A DNA stretch of 64,000 bases from Tetrastigma voinierianum (taxonomy: Eukaryota > Streptophyta > Magnoliopsida > Vitales > Vitaceae): assembly GCA_016808115.1 (NCBI GenBank), contig JAEQBH010007375.1, forward strand, positions 1 through 64,000. Direction: 5' to 3'. Position 1 is the first letter of the stretch, and each line of letters starts with the position of its first letter. A program made the position numbers and the translations under genes. The notes under the pieces were generated by a model. That model was not told the DNA's origin. It was given only the letters and a program-made list of their open reading frames with translations, and did not search any database. Of this stretch, positions 26,201 to 41,200 are shown one piece after another.

Positions 26201-29200
26201 CAAAGATTTCTTTGGCACACTAGATCTGTTTGTTGCATCATATAGCCCGTCACGCACGTTTTACGAGGCATCACCTTCAATCGAAAGTTAGGTGAAATTT
26301 GGTGTAACAAACATGCGGGGAGTGGAGGTGATGACGGTGCGACTAGTGATTTAGAGTTGAAGCCTAATAAGCGCTAGGTTTGGCTTAGTGAGATGGTCCA
26401 TGATCCCGACTTGGGAGCGTAGGGTTCCAATGGTGTAAGCATGTAAATGTCATCGGCCGTTGGCGGTACAACAGCGCCCACCCCAATGATTGGCTCCTTT
26501 TTCGACTAGGCTTGTGTTACACCTCTCCACCAAAATCTATGGTCTCGAAAATGTCGATCGCATCTTTCTAAAAGATTTGGACTCGAATGTCTTCATGCAA
26601 GCCATTGAGGAATAACCCTAATCAGAGCTCATCCGTTAAGCCCTTGATTTGCGTTGCTCTAGTCACAAATTCTCGAATGTATTCAGCAATGGACCTAGAT
26701 TGTTTGGCGGCCACAAAAAACTTGTATGAATTTTTCACTATCTCCCCGGCATAGCGGTGGAGCCGTCATACGGTGGGTCGAGTCGGTTCGGGTTACTCCC
26801 AGCCAGCGAGCCCAGTGGAGGGTATTTCCTTCCATACAATCAAGGCCGTTTGGAGTTTCAATGTCTCGAGAAGTGTTGTGAATATGGAAATCTGTTTTGC
26901 TCTTGCGACCAACTTTGAGATCAACTCCATTAAACATAGAGGCGTATTTTTGCCAGCGCGATTGGAGAATCATAACCTTACTTTGTGCTTGTGTAGGAAA
27001 AGCGTCCCAATTGCCTTGTTATCGACCTCGATTCCCTCTCATCTGCTTTCCGACTTGGTCCTTTGCCAAACATTGATGCGCGTAGCATACCATACCATGT
27101 GAAGCGAGTGATGAGTCTAACCCGGTGAGAAAATTCCTTTTGGTTAGCCTCGGCGTGACTGCGATCCTTGTCTTTACGGCGACCTAATTCGAGCATCGAA
27201 GCTTTTTTGCGCCATTGATGTGAGATCCAGAGAGGCTTCCACCTGATTCCATTTTGGATGGCATTCGCGAGAAGAAATGGCAAGTTAGACCATTCATAGG
27301 AAGCCTGCCCGGAACTCATATTACAAATTGGAATTAGTAAGTTTCTATCAATAGCTTTCTTTACAAGCAATTAAACAACCAAAAATGAAACATAAATCTG
27401 AGAGACATTTCCTGCCTGACTGGTGATGGTTCTTTAAACAAGATTCTAGCCAACTCAAAAAACAAGACCACCCCTCGATTTATACGTAGGGAGGGGAGGC
27501 AATTTCAAATACCCCGAGGCCTGGCTAATTATTGCCTTGTCCTCCTCCAACTCTTCGGCAATAGGTTTTAAGGGTTGGACCCCTAACAGTGCTTGCAACA
27601 TACTTAAACTAAAGGTCAACAACTATAACCAACCCATTGACAACAATTATAACCCTTTGACAAGCACCATATAGATATACTAACAATTATACCTCATTGA
27701 CAAGAGCTATAAACTAAGAGCCAACCACTTTCTTTTATCAATTTCAAACTTATAAATCAAAGATATCCATAACTCCACACAATTTTCATTTCATAAACAA
27801 ATGAAAAATTCAAATATATATCTTTTTTCTCATGCAAAATATGTATTTTGATCCATGCCTGAAAATAAAGAGTATACCTTTTCATTATTCAAATGACATA
27901 TAAAATATATATATAACTCCTGCTCCCCAGTTGCTATTCCCTTACCTCAAATGAGCACCTAGAACTAAGGATCCTTGAAGAATCTTAGGCGAGACTTACT
28001 CTTCACCCTAATAACATAATATAAAGAAAATGATTATTACTAATATTCTTTATATCCTATATCCCTCTTTATTACTACATCAATTGCTTCTATCTTATAC
28101 ACTAACAATCTTTTCTTGCAACACTTAGTACTTATATTTCGTACATCCTATTGTTGCTACTCAATATGACTACCCGTATCTTATGCCCTTGTAATCAAAA
28201 TAAAATTATTTACTTAAAATAGTTATTATTAATATTTCTCATATTTTATTATTACCCAAAAGTTTCCCTATATCTTTAATAATAATAATTATTTTTTTAA
28301 ATTGTTTGAAACTTATTAATGAATAAAATACTATTTTGAAGTATATATCATTATCTGGGAAATTTATCTTTAAACCTTGAACTCCTTAATTATCAAGCAT
28401 AAACCTTCAAATCTTCTGTTCTTTGCTTCCATACGTTCTCTAATCTCTCTTATTTTTGTATATTAGGGCCTTTTTTGAATAGGGAAAATAAGAAAATTCT
28501 AATTTATACTTAGGATTTTTAAAGACATAATGACTTTTCTACTCTTAATAAATTAATTTAATTTATTCATTATTATTATTATTTTGAAAATTTTGTTTTT
28601 ACCCCTAACTTGGGTTTGGGGTGTCATAGATTCAATCATAGTATTCAATCGGGTTCTTTCACGCTGAAAGTTTTTGGTTTAATTGGAAAAGAAAGTCTGG
28701 GGTGGCTCTCTTTGCTTGTTTTTGGTCGATGGAGTGAAATGAGGATCTTCGATAAGGATGAGTGGCTTGACCAAATTTAAAGAAAGAACCTTATTAGATT
28801 CCTTTTGGGGTGTTTGAAGCTTGTTGGGGAGGATGAATTATTCTTTGTTGGATTTATAGAAATCCTAAACTATGGACTGTGGGTCTTTTTTCTGTTGTTT
28901 TTGTCAAGGCATTGCTGCTCTGTTTTGTGTTACTGTGGTTTCTCTTGTATGTCCCTAGGTGCATAGCGTATGCTCCCTTTTTGTGATGGTGCTATTGAAT
29001 GTGCTCCGTTTTTTTTATGGTGCTATATAATGTATTGTTTGCTTATAACAAAAAGAGAAGTATCATAGTCTGGTTGTTCATGTTATGGCATTAATCATCG
29101 ATGAAATGTATTTTCCCGTTCTTTTTTCTACTTACGACTGACCTTTGAATTAATTATTCACTGCTGCCTTCATCATCTGTCTTCCGTCGTTACTTCTTTG

Positions 29201-32200
29201 CATGGAAATATGAGGTATACTTTCTTTCTATTATTTGCTCTTAGGTCCTGTTTTCTCAAATGAAGATTTCGTTATATTTGCCTTAATCTTCTCTCTCCTT
29301 ACTACAATTGTAATTATGACTTGATAATATTTTCTTTTTATTTTAAGAGTATTATAGTGGAGTATATTCCCAGATTTGGTAGAATACTTTCATATCACAC
29401 TGGGCATATAGATGGGCCTTGTTCCATCAAAGCTTTTTATTTTGTTCCATGTAAGTTATTTGGAACACTTGAGAATTTATTCAGAAATGGAAAAATATTG
29501 TTGTTGTCACTAGTTTGTTTGTTGTTTTGGGTAATTGCCGGATGCTGTATTTCATTTATGGTGCACCAGGGAAGGCATGGCTGCACCTCAAGATACAATA
29601 ACCTGGTTTAGCTAACCTGCTTTCTTTTAGAGAACGTAGGATAGTTAAATTTTCATTTGTGCACAGATTCTTTAAGAACATTCAATGTTTTGGTTGATCC
29701 CCTCTAGGTTATTATGTCCTTTTCTTTCATCGTTGCTTGCATTTTTTTCCTTAATTGGGTCTGTTTCTGCTGTCTTATAAGAGAGTATCCCCTTTTTATC
29801 TTTTCTTCCTGCTATTTCTTATTATATCCTAACATTAACCCCTTCGGGTGCCACTTCTTCTAATTGTTTCTTTTCAATAACTGATATCTTTCCCTCACCC
29901 TTGGTACAGCTTCCTTTTCAAATATTTGGAACTTGCATATTGATTCTTTAAAATGAAACACCACATGTATTCTATTGATATCCCTATAAAATACTGACAA
30001 ATGTGAAATCATTGCTGAAATTTTCTCCTTATCTTTTTTAGTAGGTTTCAACAATCGTTCATATGTAAAGCGAAATTATTCTTTTATAAAAAACTTTTAT
30101 AATAGGCTATTATCTTCGTTTTGGATAATTAAACAAGCTATTATAAAATGAGCACCAGAAGAGTGCAACTCATGCACATAGAGTAATTAGGTTCTTATGT
30201 TATATGTTGAATGGGAGATATGCTTAGAAAAAGTGTAAAATTGTAATGATGTCATTTACTAGTTTACACAGGTTTTTTGAGTGCCAAACATGTGATTTGA
30301 TAATGTCATGAACACTGGTAATAAAGTACATGCTTTTTTTGATCATTGGATTATGAGCCAATTTCATGAAGAATGATATTAAAATGCATGCTTTTAGATT
30401 ATTGGCATTTGGGCCAATTTAGGTATGATATATCAAAACCCTTATGTTTTGTATCAAAATACAACATGCCAACTCATGTTTTAGATTTAATTACGCCATG
30501 TGATTTGAATTCAAAGCTTTTGATTTATCTTTGTCATTCTGTTTCATTGTTGTCAGGAGGACCTCAGTTAGGAGTACTATCTAGTTTCTCATTGTGATCT
30601 TTTCAAGTCATCATTTTATACTCACAGAATTTAACTGATTGTACTTTAGTTTTTTGCATGCATTTATTCATTATCTTCTTTGTGGGCAATTTGACATCTG
30701 CCTAGGATCCATTATAAGATCAAGGCTGACTGGCAGAATCATTTTCTTCGCTTGACTTTGTATTATGCACTTTATATTCAATGTCTCATTTTGAATGGAG
30801 GGTTCTCTGAAATTTTACAGGATGAATTTGAGTCTTTATGTCTTGAAACTCAGGTATGCTTTTTGTTGTTGTATGCCAGGTTGCTTCGACATGCAGGCTA
30901 GGTTTTATACATTAAATAACTAATGTACCATTGTTTCACTTACAAGTTACATGGGTTTAGACATAAAATTATCTATTACCGCAAAAGATGTTTCATGTTT
31001 TTTGATGAGATGAAGGAGAGGATGATATATCAATATATCAATCAGTATCCAGATCCTTAGTTATCAAGAACAACTCAAAAGAAAATAACACTATAGTTTA
31101 TTATAGTTATTAGTGTGTAAACTTTATAGGAAGAGTTCTCTGTTATATTCTGAATTGTTCAGTTTGTTATTTTACAGGACCAGTTTTCTCATTAATCAGG
31201 TTAGCCATAATGGTTCAGACTGCATTGAATGAACTTTAAAACTGTTTTTTATTCATTTAATTTTTGTCTTTCTTATTATTTTACTGGCTGTTTTATATTA
31301 GCTTCTTTGAAAGTGCAGATGGGAACTATCTTGATACAATAGAGCAACTTGAAGTGAAGAACAAGTCTTGATCTGTTTTTCGAGATGGGTATCCTCTAAT
31401 TTCCAAATGATACGAATGCTGTATATGGATTTTCTAATTGTTCGTCATTCAATTACATTGCCAATGAACAACTAAGATGGTTGTATCAGCAAATGGAAAT
31501 TAGCTATCCCCTGTTTTTTGATAAAATAAAAAACATTTTAGTAGTACCAAAGGAAGGAAGCACCAAACATATTAATAACGTAGGAAATGATGCATCGAGT
31601 TAGTATGATAAATGCAATACGCCCCTATTGGCTTGCCAAAGAAAGAAGAACAAGAAACAAGCTCTCTCCTTAATTTAGATAGCCTGTAGATTCTATTTAA
31701 TGGGCAGATAATAGAGGCATTTTGAATAAATGCCAAATAACAGTGCATTCTTAAAGAAATTGTTGAGAGTGCAAATAACAAGGCCATTATAATAGATAAG
31801 TAGACACCATTCAATCTCACTAAACTATCGTGATAATGCATTATGGAAAATTTTGAACTTTATACTCAAACAAAGTTAGGAAAAAGCATATGAGCTTTTT
31901 GGTAATTGCTCTTGAAAACAGTTCTAAAATAAAAAAACTGTTTTCTGAATTAAGAAAGTTAAAAATTTGAAAAACTCTTGATAGAAAAGCAGTTTTTTTT
32001 TTTAAAATTTTTTTATTTGTACTGAAAATAGGTTGGTTTTTAGAATATTTTTGAGTTGTTTTCAATTGTTTTCTTGTAGAGTTCTTTGAGAAACAATTTA
32101 AAAGTCAGAAAACACTTTGGAAACTTTTATATTGAGCATAAGTGTACAATACCTTATGGACAATAAGCGTGTTATAACATATATCTACTTTACATATAGA

Positions 32201-35200
32201 GTGGTAATCTATTAGGAAACTTGTCTTATAGAGTTGTAATCTATTGAGAAAGCTAGATTGGCTTTTGTATATATATATTCACAATGGATCAATGAGAAAC
32301 ACAAGGAATTCACTCCTCAAATTCTTTTGTCTTGCTCTCACATATGGTGCTCGGGCACATGATTCAAGTTTAAGCTTCAATGAGAAATTTATTTTTTTTT
32401 CTAAGGCATCTCGGAATACATGACGGGCCGTGGAGTTGGTGTTTTGGAAAATCGCGCCGAGGGGGAGTGTGGGATGGCATTGCCGGATAGGAGGTGCGTC
32501 GACGGCTGACGACGGATCACCAATTCTTGAGTGGTTAGAAGGTGCACATATGAGCCACATCTTGCCCGGCCGCGAGAATTTGTTTCTTCCCATTTTGCGG
32601 CTTGTGGAGGGCACGTGTGGGTGCGTGGAGGCACCTCCGGCGACATGCCTCCTCCTCCAGCATCGTTGGCCACCAACGGTCTTCTCTAGCCACCTAACTC
32701 CCCTGTCCGATGGCTGCAATAGTGATTTTCAAAGTATTTTGTGTCGACGACCCTAGTTTTCTAGGGTTTTAGGTGTCTTTCTCCTTTATTTATTCGAGAT
32801 TGAGATGTTTTGTGGATTAGAGGACTAAGTTCTAACATCAGTCGGGTATTTGAGCTATAGTTCTTTTCCCAATTGCAAGATCATATTTTTACGGTATTTT
32901 GGATTTTCGGAGAGCATTTGGGATAGATGCAACCTTTTTATTACTAAATCGCGAGATGAGTCGTGTGTCATTATTGCATAATCGAGACATGTAGGCGAAA
33001 TTATGCGGGCTGAAATAAATGAAGATTTTAGTCTACTCATCATCAGAAATCACTTCATTCTGCATCTACTTCTATCAGGACACTCGTCGAGTCAGATAAA
33101 ACCAACACATGTTTATTTCCTTTTCCTCCACATAGTTCATTGACTCTGGAGCCACATACCATATGGTAATTCCAGTTTATTTACTACGTTTTAGTCATAC
33201 CCTTCTACCTCTACTGTTACCCTTGCAGATGGATCAACATCTTGTGTCCTTGGGTTAGGGATAATTCATCTGAATCCTCTACTCACTTTGACCTATGTTT
33301 TGAGTAAACTCACTCGTACACTTAATTGCAGTATCTCATTCTTTCTTGATCATTGCTTGATTTAGGATCTTTTGTGACAGTTATTGGTCGAGGGCCGTGA
33401 GTCCTGATCTCTATCCTTGGAAAGAGGTACCAAAGTCTGCTTGTTTGGGGTTGTTACCACAATTTGAATTATTATCGCCTAGGTCATCCTTCTTTTCGCC
33501 TCTTTGGAAAAAATTGCCTCATCATAGGTTTTCACCAGCTTATCCTCATTAGGCTTGTGAGTCGTGTCAATATGCTAAGTTTAAATCGAGTGCATTTGAG
33601 TCCCCAGAGTCAATACCGCAAATACGCTCCTCTTGAGTTAGTTCATTATGATGTTTGGGGTTCTTGTCTGTTTTGTCTACGACTGCGTTTAAATATTTCG
33701 TTACCTTTGTGGATGATTTCTCTCGTATCACTTGGCTTTGTTGTGAAGAGATTATTTATGAGCTTTTCTCATTTTTGAATTGCCTTTTGTGTTGAAATTA
33801 AAACATAATTTCATGTCTCTGTGCAAACATTGAGAAGTGATAATGCCAAAGAATATTTGTCGGAACTTTTTTAGTCCTTTATGTTACAACATGAGATTCT
33901 TCATCAGACCTCGTGTGTTGATACACCTTCTCAGAATGGCGTAGCTGAGAGAAAGAATAGACATCTTCTTGAAATTTGCTGAGTCCTTTGACCTAAATGA
34001 ATGTCTAAGCACCCAGGCCGTCTGATCTCTCTGGCTTGTTTTTGATTAACGGGGGATGCCCTCATTGGTTCTTAATTAGGCTACTCATTACTGATTATTT
34101 AAATATTCGATTGTTCCTATTGATCCCTAGGTATTTGGATGCACACATGCTTTGTTTCGTGTCATCCTCCCGAGTCTCTAAACTTGATTTAGGGTCATGT
34201 GTGCCCGCTCTTTGTAGGATATTCTCGTGTTAAAAAAGGGTATAGGTGTTATTGTCCCACTCTTTGACGTTACTTTGTGTCTACTGATGTTGCATTCTTT
34301 GAGAGACTACCAGCCTGCATCTCTTTGTTACAAGTTAGGGGAGGAAGAAGACTTGCTTGTTTATACTCTTGCCTCGCCCGTTGTCTCTCGAGACATGTGT
34401 CCCACTGCTCAGTTAAAGACCTCCTATCACTTGGAGTCTGCACTCGATCTTGACACCCCCGATCTCAGGCCCTCCACGAATGCCGGCGTTAGATCCAGTT
34501 CTCAGTGATGATCTTTCTATTGCTCTTTGTAAAGGTAAACGTCAGTGTACTCATCCAATTTCCTCCTTTTTGCTCTTACCCGACCGCCCAATAAATCACG
34601 TTCTTGTTCTTTATTGCATCCTTGGACTCTATTTCGATTTGCTAACAAAATTTCCCTAAAGCCCTCGCTCACTTTGGTTGGAAGTAGTCTTTATGATACA
34701 GAGATGACCTTGGCTTGGAAATAGTACACGAGACTTGGTTAAGTTTACATCGCTGGGAAGAAAGCCGTGCGGTTGTCGTTGAATTGTTCCTGATGAAGGT
34801 TAATCCCGATGGATTCATTGCTCGGTTGAAAGCTCGCCTTGTTGCTAAAGGGTATGCTCAGACCTATGACGTGGACTATTTTGACACCTTTTCCCCTATT
34901 GCTATGATGACATACGATTGATTTTTTATTTCCACACAGCTGTCAGCACAATTGGGATCCATCGATTTGATATTAAGAATGCCTTCTTCATGAGCCTTTA
35001 GGAGGAGGTATATATGGAGACGACCTTTAAGGGTTTGTTGCTCAAGGGGAGAAAGGGAGGGTTTGTCTTCTTGAGTCTTTGTATGTTCTTTTTTGTTCCA
35101 CGTCGTCGTTTGATAATTCTTCAGGTGTTGAGGAATTTGGCATGTAGAAGAATAGAATTGACTGCATATAAATATTCCAGATCAGTTCCGGGTATCATGT

Positions 35201-38200
35201 TGGTAGTGTTTTAACTCTGGATGATGTGTTATCAGCACAGGAGTGGCTACAAGGCGGCGTCATCTACTTAAGTCCTTTCTTTAGAGCGATTCCATACAAG
35301 GACTTAGGGATGCTAAAGATACTTCTTGGGCATTGAGGTTATGCGAAGCGAACATGGAATCTTTATCTCGAAGGAAATATGTGCTTGATCCCATTATGCA
35401 GCTGCGAAAATTTCTGGGGGTAAAACCATGCGGTTCTCCTATGGTTCCAAGCGTACACCTTACTAGAGAAGGCGAAACATTTGAGGATCTTGAGAGATAT
35501 AGAAGACTAGTTGGAAAGTTGAATTACCTTACAGTCACTCATCCTGATATTGCCCGCCAGATTAGTATAAGTAAACGGTACATATCTTCGATTAATCTTT
35601 GGATGTGACTATAAAACAAATTACATATTCACTTGAAAGAAGCGCGGGATGTGGTATTTTTTATACGGTAATCATGGGTATAATAGACGGCGTTTCACCG
35701 GATGTTGTTTGAATACGGATAAGGAGGATAGGAGTCGTTGGGATTCTTGCGTGTGCTTTGTTGGAGGAATCTAGTCTTATGGAAGTAAATGAAGTGTTGT
35801 CTCTCGATCTAGTCGCAAGTTTGAATATGAGGCGATGACCGCGGTCCATATGTGAGATTATGTCGCCATTGACTCTTGATGGAAGTTGGCGTTCTGAACC
35901 TGATCGTGAACTGCGGGGTGACAACTAGGCTACCCTTCATATTGTTTATAATTCGGTATTCCATGAGCGGACTAAGCATATTGAGATAGGCGTCATTTCG
36001 TTTGTGAGAAAATCTGACTTGAACGATTTTTACGAGGATATGTGAAGGCTTGGAGAGCGATTGAGTGATAATATCTTCACAAAGGCTCTAAATGGGGCCC
36101 AAGGTTAGTTTTCTATGTAACAAGTTGGGTATGGTTAATATCGCTGCTTGACTTGAGGGAGTGTTATAACGTATATATCGACTTCACGTATAGAGTTGTA
36201 ATCTATTAGAAACTTGTCTTATAGAGTTGTAATATATTAGGAAGGTTAGATTGACTTTTGTATATATATATTCACAATGGATCAATGAGAAAGACAAGGA
36301 ATTCATTCCTCCAATTCTTTTGTCTTGCTCTCTACAAAGCGAAAAAAAATCCTGTTCTTTACGTTTCAGTTTTAAACAAACTTGTGTTCCCCGAATAATT
36401 GAGAACTATATTTTAGAGTTATTTCTCTATGGCTGGTTTTTGGGAAGTATGTTGGAAAATGTTGCCAAGTAGTCCCTAGGTTTGTTTCACTTTTTTTTAC
36501 TATTTATTTATGCGAATGATAGATTCACAACCTACCGGAAAAGTCAGTAATTTATCAGGTACTTAGGAATATTCAACACTCCCTCATTCAAACAGAGTCT
36601 AACTACTGAGCTCAATGATTCTTTGGTCCAGTCCCTTCGCACTCATATATCTACAAATTTTTTATTGTATTCAACTTTCCTTTGAAAAAATAATTTCCAA
36701 TTCATTCCTTCTTTATTTAAAAAATGGTGTTTATTTTCATGTTGCCTGTTTATGAACAATTCTGGTGGTAGCACTGTTACCAACAGCTTTCATTTGTTAT
36801 GCCTATTTGTCTCTGTATCTTTTGTCATCTTTGAAAACTAATATTACCGTTCATGTGAATCGCCGAAGAAACCACGAAACCCATATCTATCTTGGTGGTT
36901 AGGCGCTCTTAGCATTGTAGTTTACCAGCACTCTTACACCATCTACAGCTCTAATCCTGCATAATGCGGTGGATAGTGATTGATTTTTACTTCTTTTATG
37001 TAGAATATTCTAGAAAATGTTCAATCTCCTTGGTTGATCCACACAGTCTTTAACAATTTTAGTTTGTCATAGTAATTTAAAAGGCATGAAATAATTCATA
37101 TTAAGCCCGAATCCTAACACGACGAAACTTGGGAGAGATTCGATGTCTTTAACATGGTATTAAAAGCGGTATGGCGGGGAGGTCCCAGTGAGACCTCTTT
37201 CTGATATTATTCCCCATTTATTGATTTGAAGAGCTTTGTTGGTTTGTTTGACTCTTAAAATACAACAGTATAGTTTGCCAGTGAGGAGGGTGTTAAAAGG
37301 CATGATATTCATATTAAACTCGAATCCTACTGTTGAAGCATGATATTCATATTAAGCCGAATCCCTCTGATTTGAACTTTTAGGAAGAGTTAATTAGATT
37401 CTGTGTGATATCGGAGCTTGGTTTAATAGGAGGTCTTGGGTTAATTCTCTCCTTGCGATTTAATCATCATGTGTTTATTTGAAAGTCCATAATGGACTCG
37501 ACTCTCGTGTGGGTATGGGGCCATGTACGTGAGGGAGGGTGTTGACTTCCCATATATTCATATTAAACCCAAATCTGAGCGAAGGCTTTTAGGAGAGTTA
37601 GTCATTTAACACTACAATTTAAACTGGAGGGTTGATTATTTTAACGATTTGCTTTGAATTAGGTTATCTTGTTGACATTCCTCCAGAAAAGATGAAAGTT
37701 TTTCAAGCTTATCTATTCTGTTGTCTTCTACACTGCTGAAAATGGTACACATAAGCAATGAGAGAAGATCTAATATGGGAAAAAGCAGAAGAAGGAAAAA
37801 AAAACCCCGATCAATCGATCAATCCCAATCTCGAGCTAGAAATTTAGAGCGATTGTGTCAAATAAAATAATGTCAACGATAAACTGTTACATCTCAGTGA
37901 TTGCTAATAATCTGAAATAATTTCGGATAAAATTCTAATTTATTTCCTAAAAACCTAACACCCCCTCGATTTGGAGCATAGATGTCTATCATGCTCAAAC
38001 ACACTTTCTCATCAACTCAAACTGGTTCTAAAGTCCCCATTTGGTATGTCAACTAATTTTGGTACCAAGTGAAGAGACAGAGAGGCGTATTAACTAAAAT
38101 CAAATCTCCTAAACGTGGATGTTAATCTGAACTTATCGCGATCTGTTTGTATGATTTAGTGCAATACTTTGTGGCTACTGTTGTCACTATACAACTTCAT

Positions 38201-41200
38201 TCAACATATGTATTGGCGACCAAAAGTTCTTGAAAGTATCTCGACCAGCTTATCTCCACAATTTCCAGAAGTAGCCATAGCCACATGTATGCCTGCGACC
38301 TTTGCTCCTTGCCTCACATTTTGTTTCTTGCTTCACCATGTGACTAGATTTCCCCCGAACATAAGTACATTGTCAAGTGATCTTAGTCGATAATGGAGCA
38401 CCTTGTCTGCATCGGTATATGCCCTACATGTTATGTGTGTAGTCTTTAAAAGCAAACTACTTCCTTCATTGTACCATTTCTACAGAAATATCTAAATTTG
38501 ATACAGCGAATGTTTGTAGCAAGGTGAATGCATAATATGTATCAAACTCTGACAGCTATGCGGTGATGTGCTGCGAGTTAATAAACTTTCCACTAACTTT
38601 TGATATCGAGTTATATTCACCACATGTCACCTTCTTACTCTCTCTTGGCATCTGACTTTTTGATTGGGATTAATTCGAAGGAGTATCGATTCCTTTCATG
38701 CACTCATGGTCCAGGGCACTGTCGATCTCCTTTGTTGGGTTCCGAGTTCGAGTGAGTTCAGAGCTCGAGGGCACAAGAAAAAGAAACTTCAGTCAGGAGC
38801 TCGGCTCGCGTGACCTTGAAAAATGAAGCTGGTCAGACTCGGCATAAAGCTGAACCATTTCGGCTCGAACTCGAGAGCAGGCTGAACTCATTTCGAGCGC
38901 AGACTGGTCGGTACCCTGAAACCAGGCACTAGGCGCTCGAGCTTCGACTAAGCTTGAATTTGAATTGAACCTTTGACTCGATATTGGACCATGTCATTTT
39001 TCAAAAGCGTTCTCTGGATTGATAATTATTATCATAGCAAAACAAGGAATATGAATAATGAAACGAACTATAGTAAGGTCAAAACCTGTCGAGTGCAGTC
39101 CTCTGACATCATAAAACTTTAGTTTTAAATAATCTACATGAATGTATTAAACAAATACACTTGAAAGCATATTCTTGGTTGATGTGTCATGTTCATCACC
39201 CGGAGCACCCAGAAATATCCAACGAGAGGATCTACTTTTGATAAGTGGAACAATTCGCAAGTATAGGTACATGCAGGTGCAGACGATATCTATCTAATTA
39301 AACGAGTTAGCCTCTCGATAATGGAGTCTATGATATGAAGAGGCAGCAGGATACTACCGATAAATGGCACATCAGGGCCTGACCTTGACAACGAAGTCTG
39401 CACAATCCACCTTGACCCTGATCAATGACGGGTGTGCAAAGGAACACCTCACATTGTCTAGGGCCACTCTCGGACGGTACGCCCATACACGCAATGACCT
39501 AGCACCTCCTCTGCTCATACTGCAGACAGCTCTAACCGCCTGACATTGATTTCTTGGGGCCAGGCTTCATCATCGAGCAGAAAGCAGATACGAGTTCGAC
39601 CGCCCGGAACCTTGAAAAATCAGGAAAAACCCTAGGAAATGGCTATAGAGGACTCATTGGCACCGGCATTCCATATCAATTGCCACGTGCCGTAGAGAAT
39701 CTCAGTCTCTGAACTGAAAGCTAATATTGTACTAAAAGCTGGCACTTGCGTTGATTTGTTTTTCTCTCGACACTTTGGTTGTGATTTAGTAGGGACCATC
39801 TCTTTGGGACGTAGCTTGGATATATTTAAGGAATCGGCCCGCAGCGTTGTTGTCGGAGTGACCTTTGGGATCCATGGAATCACGCAGCGTTGAAGACCGA
39901 CGGGCCTCAAACTGACACGGTCGAACCCCATTTTGGCAGCTCAGGAGGAGAGTCGCACTGGGAGTGGATCTCGTTGTAGTTACCTTACAATCAAACCAAC
40001 ACATCAAATCTAGAAAGAGTAAAGGAAAAAAATGCGTAGACTAACACGTAAGGAGAATCGAGATAGGGTTTCTTACTTTAGCTTTGCTTGTTTAATGCCC
40101 TCGCGGTATGTGACAAACAAGAAATCATATAGGGTCTTACGCTCATATAAGAGCCTTAACTCTTTACTATGTTTTAAAATTCGAACTCCACCCTAATTTT
40201 TCAAAATTCTAATCTTGGATTGAGTCAATCCTGGCCAAGAAAATTCTAAGTTATATTGATTAAAGTTGGGTTAGGCAGAGCTTGAGTTGAGGCTTCTCTA
40301 ACCATATTCTCTTAAATCTTTTTTTAAGAAAATTAATTATTACTAACATAAATATATTTTATAACTAAATAAATAATAAGGGTATGATTTTTAAATCTGA
40401 AATAGAATATATTATTTATGACATCCCTAAAAGTAAAGATATCAAATATAAAAGAAAACTTTAAAATTTTATATACAAATATTTTGAGTTTCTGTGAGCT
40501 TTCCGGATCGAGGTTACGAGTTCTGTGGCACCATTTCATTTCGTTAACATTTCGAGTCGGCTAAGTCAGTCAAATAATTAAGTGAAGATTTCGTGGGATT
40601 GACCGTATTCGGTTAATTAACTGCGGATTATCTGGGTCTCATTAGCACCCACTAATGCCCCGGAGTCTCCTTAAGGAGTCGAGAACATACTTCATTTGTG
40701 AGACAAGCATCACACCCTTACCCCGGCGCTTGGCGAAGAAGAGAGTTGCGACACGGGACTTGGACTCTTTAACCTTCTTTCCTGACCTTGGTGAGCCCAT
40801 TTCATATATAACTCCATAAGGAAATAAAACTTCTATCTTACTGCTATATTGATATTTACCCGATATCTTTGTACATATTCACGAGTCTCATTTACTTGTC
40901 GTAGCAGTTCCCACGATTATCAAAATATTACATTTACATTAAAACAAAATTAAAAACCGCGTAGTGAGCTCATTGTTGTGTTAGTACTGGCTTAATGCGG
41001 AATGCCTCCAGTCATCTCTTTAGTACTGCACGGATGAAACACCCGTGCTAAGCTTATGGCAGTGGGAAGCGGATAATAGATATGACCACTTTGAGTGGTC
41101 ACGATCCCACATGATACATGCAACATAATGCATATGTCGGAGTTTGCATTATATGAATTCTATAATAGGTTTTCATATAACGTAATTCTTATAGCAGATT

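Noticed and set aside
32279..32756. Overlapping frames of 91-146 residues on both strands near 32.4 kb
   Set aside because: They lie just inside the 5' LTR of copia D, in its leader/gag start. Their length comes from a local GC-rich patch; no known domain on either strand.
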